Source: Dipetalonema caudispina
Lineage: Eukaryota > Nematoda > Chromadorea > Rhabditida > Onchocercidae
Direction: 5' to 3'
Length of the DNA stretch: 64,000 nt
NCBI GenBank assembly: GCA_013365325.1
Contig: JABVXV010000184.1
Location: 1 to 64,000, forward strand
Part shown: positions 59,776-64,000 of the stretch, piece by piece
Layout: each line of letters begins with the position of its first letter
How positions within the stretch are numbered: position 1 is the first letter of the stretch
Notes under the pieces: model-generated
What the model saw: only the letters and a program-made list of their open reading frames with translations
Database searches by the model: none
What the model was told of the DNA's origin: nothing
Translations under genes and position numbers: made by a program

Positions 59776-62700
59776 CTTTTTTTTTAAATTTTTTTTTTTC
59801 TATCTTTTTTTTTTTTTTTTTTTTTTGCCATTTCATGAGATAAAATGTTAAATTTTATCGTCATTCAATCGTTGTTGCAAAATTCATTTCCTTTGAATGC
59901 GAACAAAACATCAATGCAACGGAAATTTTTCATCATTTCTATAAAGAATTAAAAATCAAAATTAAAATTTTATTCCAATTCATTAATTTTGCATCAATTA
60001 TTTTATAAAATTATTATTTTTGCAGCATTTCTTGGAGAAATTTATGAATGATTTATTATTCGAATTGATATAATTATTTAATTTACCAATTTTTTTTTTT
60101 TTTTTTAGCAGGAATTTGTTATTTTTTATGCTTAAAGTATTCAACAATAAAATGATAAAGTATTTAATAAAAGTAAATTTGATAATTGTTTAATAGATTT
60201 AAATGTTTCTTATGACGAAAGTATAATATTTTTCCTTATGATATGATAAATTTCTTCCTCCCCATTATTATTGATATCTTTAAAAAAGAGTTTAATTTAT
60301 TTAGTACTGGAAATATAATCGTATATTTTCATTTATAATCTTGCTTTCCGGAAATTAATACAACAGTTTTTTATTTTGGGCATATCGTTTGTTTGTAGTA
60401 TCATTATTACATGCTGAATAATTACACAATTTAGCTTATTCAGGATAATATTGAAAAGAAAACGGTTTTCATCTTCATTCTATTTCATTTTGATAACATC
60501 AACCGGATTTTATTTATTCCAGTTAAAGATATTTGTATTCTAAACTGAAATTGTGCATTTTTTTCCAGATATTCTAATTTAATTTACAATTTAAAATAAA
60601 ATAACCAACGAATAAAATTTTTGAAAAAGTCTTTCAAATTACAAAATTGCTTAAATTTTAACTTCTATTTTTCAAATCAAATAAAGCTTACAATGTTAGT
60701 GTTCAAATCAGTTAGTTTTCATTCACATGATCATATTACTGTTTCAGTATGAAAATTTCTTCCATCATTTTTCCTTCCCTTAATTTTGTTGCAATACTTT
60801 AATCTAATTTTCTACTTTTGAATACAGCGTGGATATCTTTTCTTTGCTTCATGTAAATGAAAGTTTAAAACTGAAAAAAAAAAATGGAAAATGTGAAAAT
60901 GCTAAGGTAACTTATTAAATTAAAAAGAGAAATCTCATTAATCGGGAATGAAATCCAATAAAATGCATTTTTCATCAGTTCTGACAAGTTTTTTTTTTCC
61001 TTTTTTTTTTTTTTTAAATACATATCATTTATATTGTGCTTTTTTGAATTCAACTTTAAATTTCTTTTTATTTTCCAAATTTATTACATTATTTTTTGAA
61101 ATTCAATATACTTTGCATGTGATACATTAATAGCAAACATTTATCTGTCAATTAGGAAAACAAAAAATATGGAACTTAAATGTATCACTAATAGTTTTTC
61201 TTCGATTAATTCCATTTCCTATCCATTTGCTATGATTGTCTAAAATGGCTGAATTTATTGCTTAATTTATAATTGCACTTTCTGTGAATAAATGTTGTCA
61301 CTTTTTTATACAATCAAAAAAAAAAATTCATAGCTTTTTTCTCTTTTCTTTTTTTTTATTTTGAAGATTCATTTTTTTTTTTTTTTGGAAAATTATTTTT
61401 TTATTTTTGGTATTTAAAAGTTTTATTTTAAATAATAAAATATATGGATATTTTAGTGATTGGTTGAATTGAAACGATTTATTTATTCTAGAATTATTAA
61501 ATTACCATAAAATGTCATTCTTTTGTAGGATCATTGCAACTTTAATTTTATTCTTGTAATTTCAAGCCAATTAAATTAGTTGATAATTGCTAGTACGATG
61601 TAGTACAATAGTGATTTAAAGTAGTAGAAGTAATTATTGTTTATTTATTTTGACCAGATTAAAATGATAATATGAAAATGAATGAAGCGAAAGAGTTAGG
61701 AAGAATGAAAGGAAATAACAGGTATAATCTGATGATATAGCATGGTTGTTAATTCTTATCATACTTTCCCTTAGTATCAGTTTCATCGGTAATTATTATC
61801 ATTTATCAATGTCAATTTAGGATACTTCTTAGCATAACATAAATTGATACGGTTGATGAAAAGATGAAATAACTCATATATTCCGTAAATGTAACAGTAT
61901 TAGTGGATGTAAAACCATCAATCCGGAATCGGTTAAAATGTCCACTGATAAGTGGTAATATCGAAGAAGAGACCAATATCGTACTCCTTTTGTTCTATAA
62001 GATCAGTTAATGAAACAGCAATAAATACTATCACTAATTGATAATTAGTGTTAATTTATTTTTTTATCATTGAAATGACTTTTTTGATAGCATCTTTAAT
62101 TACAATGCATAATTTTGGTAAATAATGCATTTATCATTTTTTTTTTTTTTTTTTTGAAATAATAAATTTGTTGGTGAAAATCAATTAAAAAGTCAAAAAA
62201 AGAAAAAAAAAAAATTAGAATGAAAAAATATTTCTTACGTGAAAAGGAATTTTTTTTTTTTTAATTGAACGTATACTCATTCTTATAACTTTTCCAGTTT
62301 CTTTTAATTTCATCCGAAAATTTGCAATTAAATTTGTTGTAATTTAAATTTTGATCTGCTGACACAAATTTTAAAAACGAATGAGTAATTTAAATCAAAA
62401 TGTTTTTCTTTTTTTTCCTTAAACGATTAAATAATATGTTATTTTATAGCTATTAATTAAAACAGAAAAGATGGAAGGGGAAAAAAAAAAATTGATCAAA
62501 TGAGACCGAAATGATTAAAAATATTGCCGTAGGCAAATGATAAATCATTCCTGTTTATTGTAAGTAAATTTTTTTTTTTTTTTTTTTTTGCTTTCTTCAA
62601 TTTAATTAAATTTTTATTTATCGTTATATTTTTCATCCTTCCACCTCATTTCATCTTTATTTCATACAATTTTTCTTCTTTTTTTTTTTTCCTGAAATAT

Positions 62701-62786
62701 CTCTTTTTGTTTCAATTAAATTATAAATAAAAGAATCCAAAAATTTTTCTTGAAATTTATTAGACATTACGGAATTTATCATTTCC

Positions 62787-62831
62787 TTTTTTTTTTTTTT
62801 TTTTTTTTTTTTTCCTTTTTTTTTTTTTTTT

Positions 62832-62869
<38 letters not shown>
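62787..62869. repeat. Poly-T cluster (~83 nt)
   Basis: T runs of 27, about 16 and 37 nt, broken only by CC and AA. An A run of about 17 nt follows almost at once (62872-62888). Confidence 0.9.
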
Positions 62870-62870
<1 letters not shown>

Positions 62871-63251
62871 AGAAAAAAAAAAAAAAAAGTCTTTTGATAG
62901 AATCAAACGATATGAAAGGAAAAAAAGAAAAAAAAAGAACTAAATAAATTGAATAGAGCAAATTTCCTTTCATTCTTTCTTCAATTTTCTTCATTTCCTT
63001 TTTATTTCTGAATTATGAATAAAATTTGATTTATAATAATTTTTCATTAATTTAAAAAGTAACTAATCATTAAAAATAACAATTATTAATTTGCAAAGAA
63101 GTATTAATTGTTCATTCAAAAGATAAACATTAATTAGGAAATAGCAAGTAATAATCTAAAAGGTAAACATTAATTAATAATAACAATCAATCATTCGTCA
63201 AAGTTGTGACTATTATTCAAATTTTTTCTAATAATTGATATCATATATATA

Positions 63252-63286
63252 TGTGTGTGTACCTGTCTGTCTGTCTGTCTGTCTGT
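63252..63286. repeat. (TG)n and (CTGT)n microsatellites
   Basis: A short TG array followed by about six CTGT tetranucleotide units. Confidence 0.95.
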
Positions 63287-63865
63287 ATATATTTTATCAT
63301 TTAAAATTTACAACCAATTCAAAAAAAAAAAAAAAGAAGAATTTTTTTTTTTTTCATTTCATCAATATATTTCAATTTTAATCTTCACAGTATTATAGAA
63401 ATTCTAAAAGAAAAGAAAAAAGTTATAGAAATTCGTTAATTATGGAAATTTCAAAAATTTCTAACAATTACATATGATATATATTCTAACAAATAATAAT
63501 AATAATAATAATTTCAGGGAAAAATTAATTTTCCAAAAAAAAAAAAAAAAAAAAAAATTGAAAAGACGTATGAAAGAAAGTATCAGTTGCTATGAAAATT
63601 ATTTCATTCAGTACGATGGTTAATAAATTTAGCTTGTGCAAGTTTGTAAGTTTTAATTTGCTTAGCTTACATGTATTTCTAAATTATTTTTTCCTTTTTC
63701 CAAGTACACATTTTATCCGTTACTTTTTTTTTAATACTTATTTTTGGATTGAATATAAAATGAAACTTTTAAATGTATTTCTTCCTTTGGGATTGATGAA
63801 TTAGTGTTGAGAAATTAAATTAACACTTAAAATTCGATTCTTTAGTTTGCTAGAGAGATCATATT

Positions 63866-63867
<2 letters not shown>

Positions 63868-63923
<56 letters not shown>
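63868..63923. repeat. Poly-T run (56 nt)
   Basis: The longest uninterrupted homopolymer in the window. Its exact length is at risk from sequencing error. Confidence 0.9.
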
Positions 63924-63924
<1 letters not shown>

Positions 63925-64000
63925 GAAAACATAGACAAAGAATGTAATAGTTATTTTGAATTTTCTCAAATAAAATTAAATGCCGCATATGCGATAATCG

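Larger units (their letters stand above)
56026..64000. other. 8-kb gene-poor AT-rich region to the right edge
   Basis: Promoter side of the PRPP synthetase gene, then AT-rich DNA with very long A/T runs. No exon chain recognised. A minus-strand frame at 56525-56725 would encode two membrane helices but begins with GTG, has a stop just upstream and no acceptor. A plus-strand ATG exon-like stretch near 61675-61720 (MKMNEAKELGRMKGNN, then gtataa) could start a gene continuing right, but I see no second exon. Confidence 0.5.

Overview
The window is 64 kb of very AT-rich animal nuclear DNA with split genes and GT-AG introns. It is packed with long A and T homopolymer runs and di- and trinucleotide microsatellites. 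The recognisable genes are Mondo/MML-1-like bHLH factors, a TWK-type K+ channel fragment, PRPP synthetase, an RWDD2-like protein and a 28S rRNA relic. Together with intron style and composition they point to a nematode, possibly filaria-like. This is inferred from content only, and species level cannot be decided.

Layout. 1-120 is an AAT microsatellite. 568-1077 (minus) holds two exons of a probable two-pore K+ channel running off the left edge. About 3685-5046 (plus) is an isolated, degenerate, partial 28S rRNA. 5047-15658 has no gene I can support. 15659-20013 (plus) is the 3' part (five exons, 246 residues) of an unrecognised helical protein. 21560-24943 and 27176-36167 (both minus) are two tandem Mondo-family genes. 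36168-44632 is gene-poor. 44633-46172, 47557-49161 and 50608-56025 (all minus) are an RWDD2-like gene, a small one-TM protein and ribose-phosphate pyrophosphokinase, in an order compatible with an operon. 56026-64000 has no gene I can support.

The main discovery is the Mondo pair. The right copy is a complete 15-exon, 774-residue gene whose reading frame closes across every junction. It has the N-terminal Mondo conserved regions, a bHLH with the E-box contact residues, and the C-terminal dimerisation and cytoplasmic-localisation domain. The left copy derives from a tandem duplication of its last seven exons plus 3' flank. It has acquired a new 31-nt first exon, so the glucose-response N-terminus is gone. 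Its basic region has turned acidic and a 27-bp in-frame duplication sits in helix 1, yet all eight exons remain open for 474 residues. It looks like a maintained Mondo-derived protein that can no longer bind DNA but may still dimerise. A 908-bp block downstream of each copy is about 99.4% identical, while the coding exons differ far more (about 79% amino-acid identity in the last exon). This suggests recent gene conversion or strong constraint there.

Other points: a GC-AG intron in the intact Mondo gene; a stop-free, in-frame 168-nt intron and an alternative presequence-like N-terminus in the PRPP synthetase gene; and a long inverted repeat in one of its introns.
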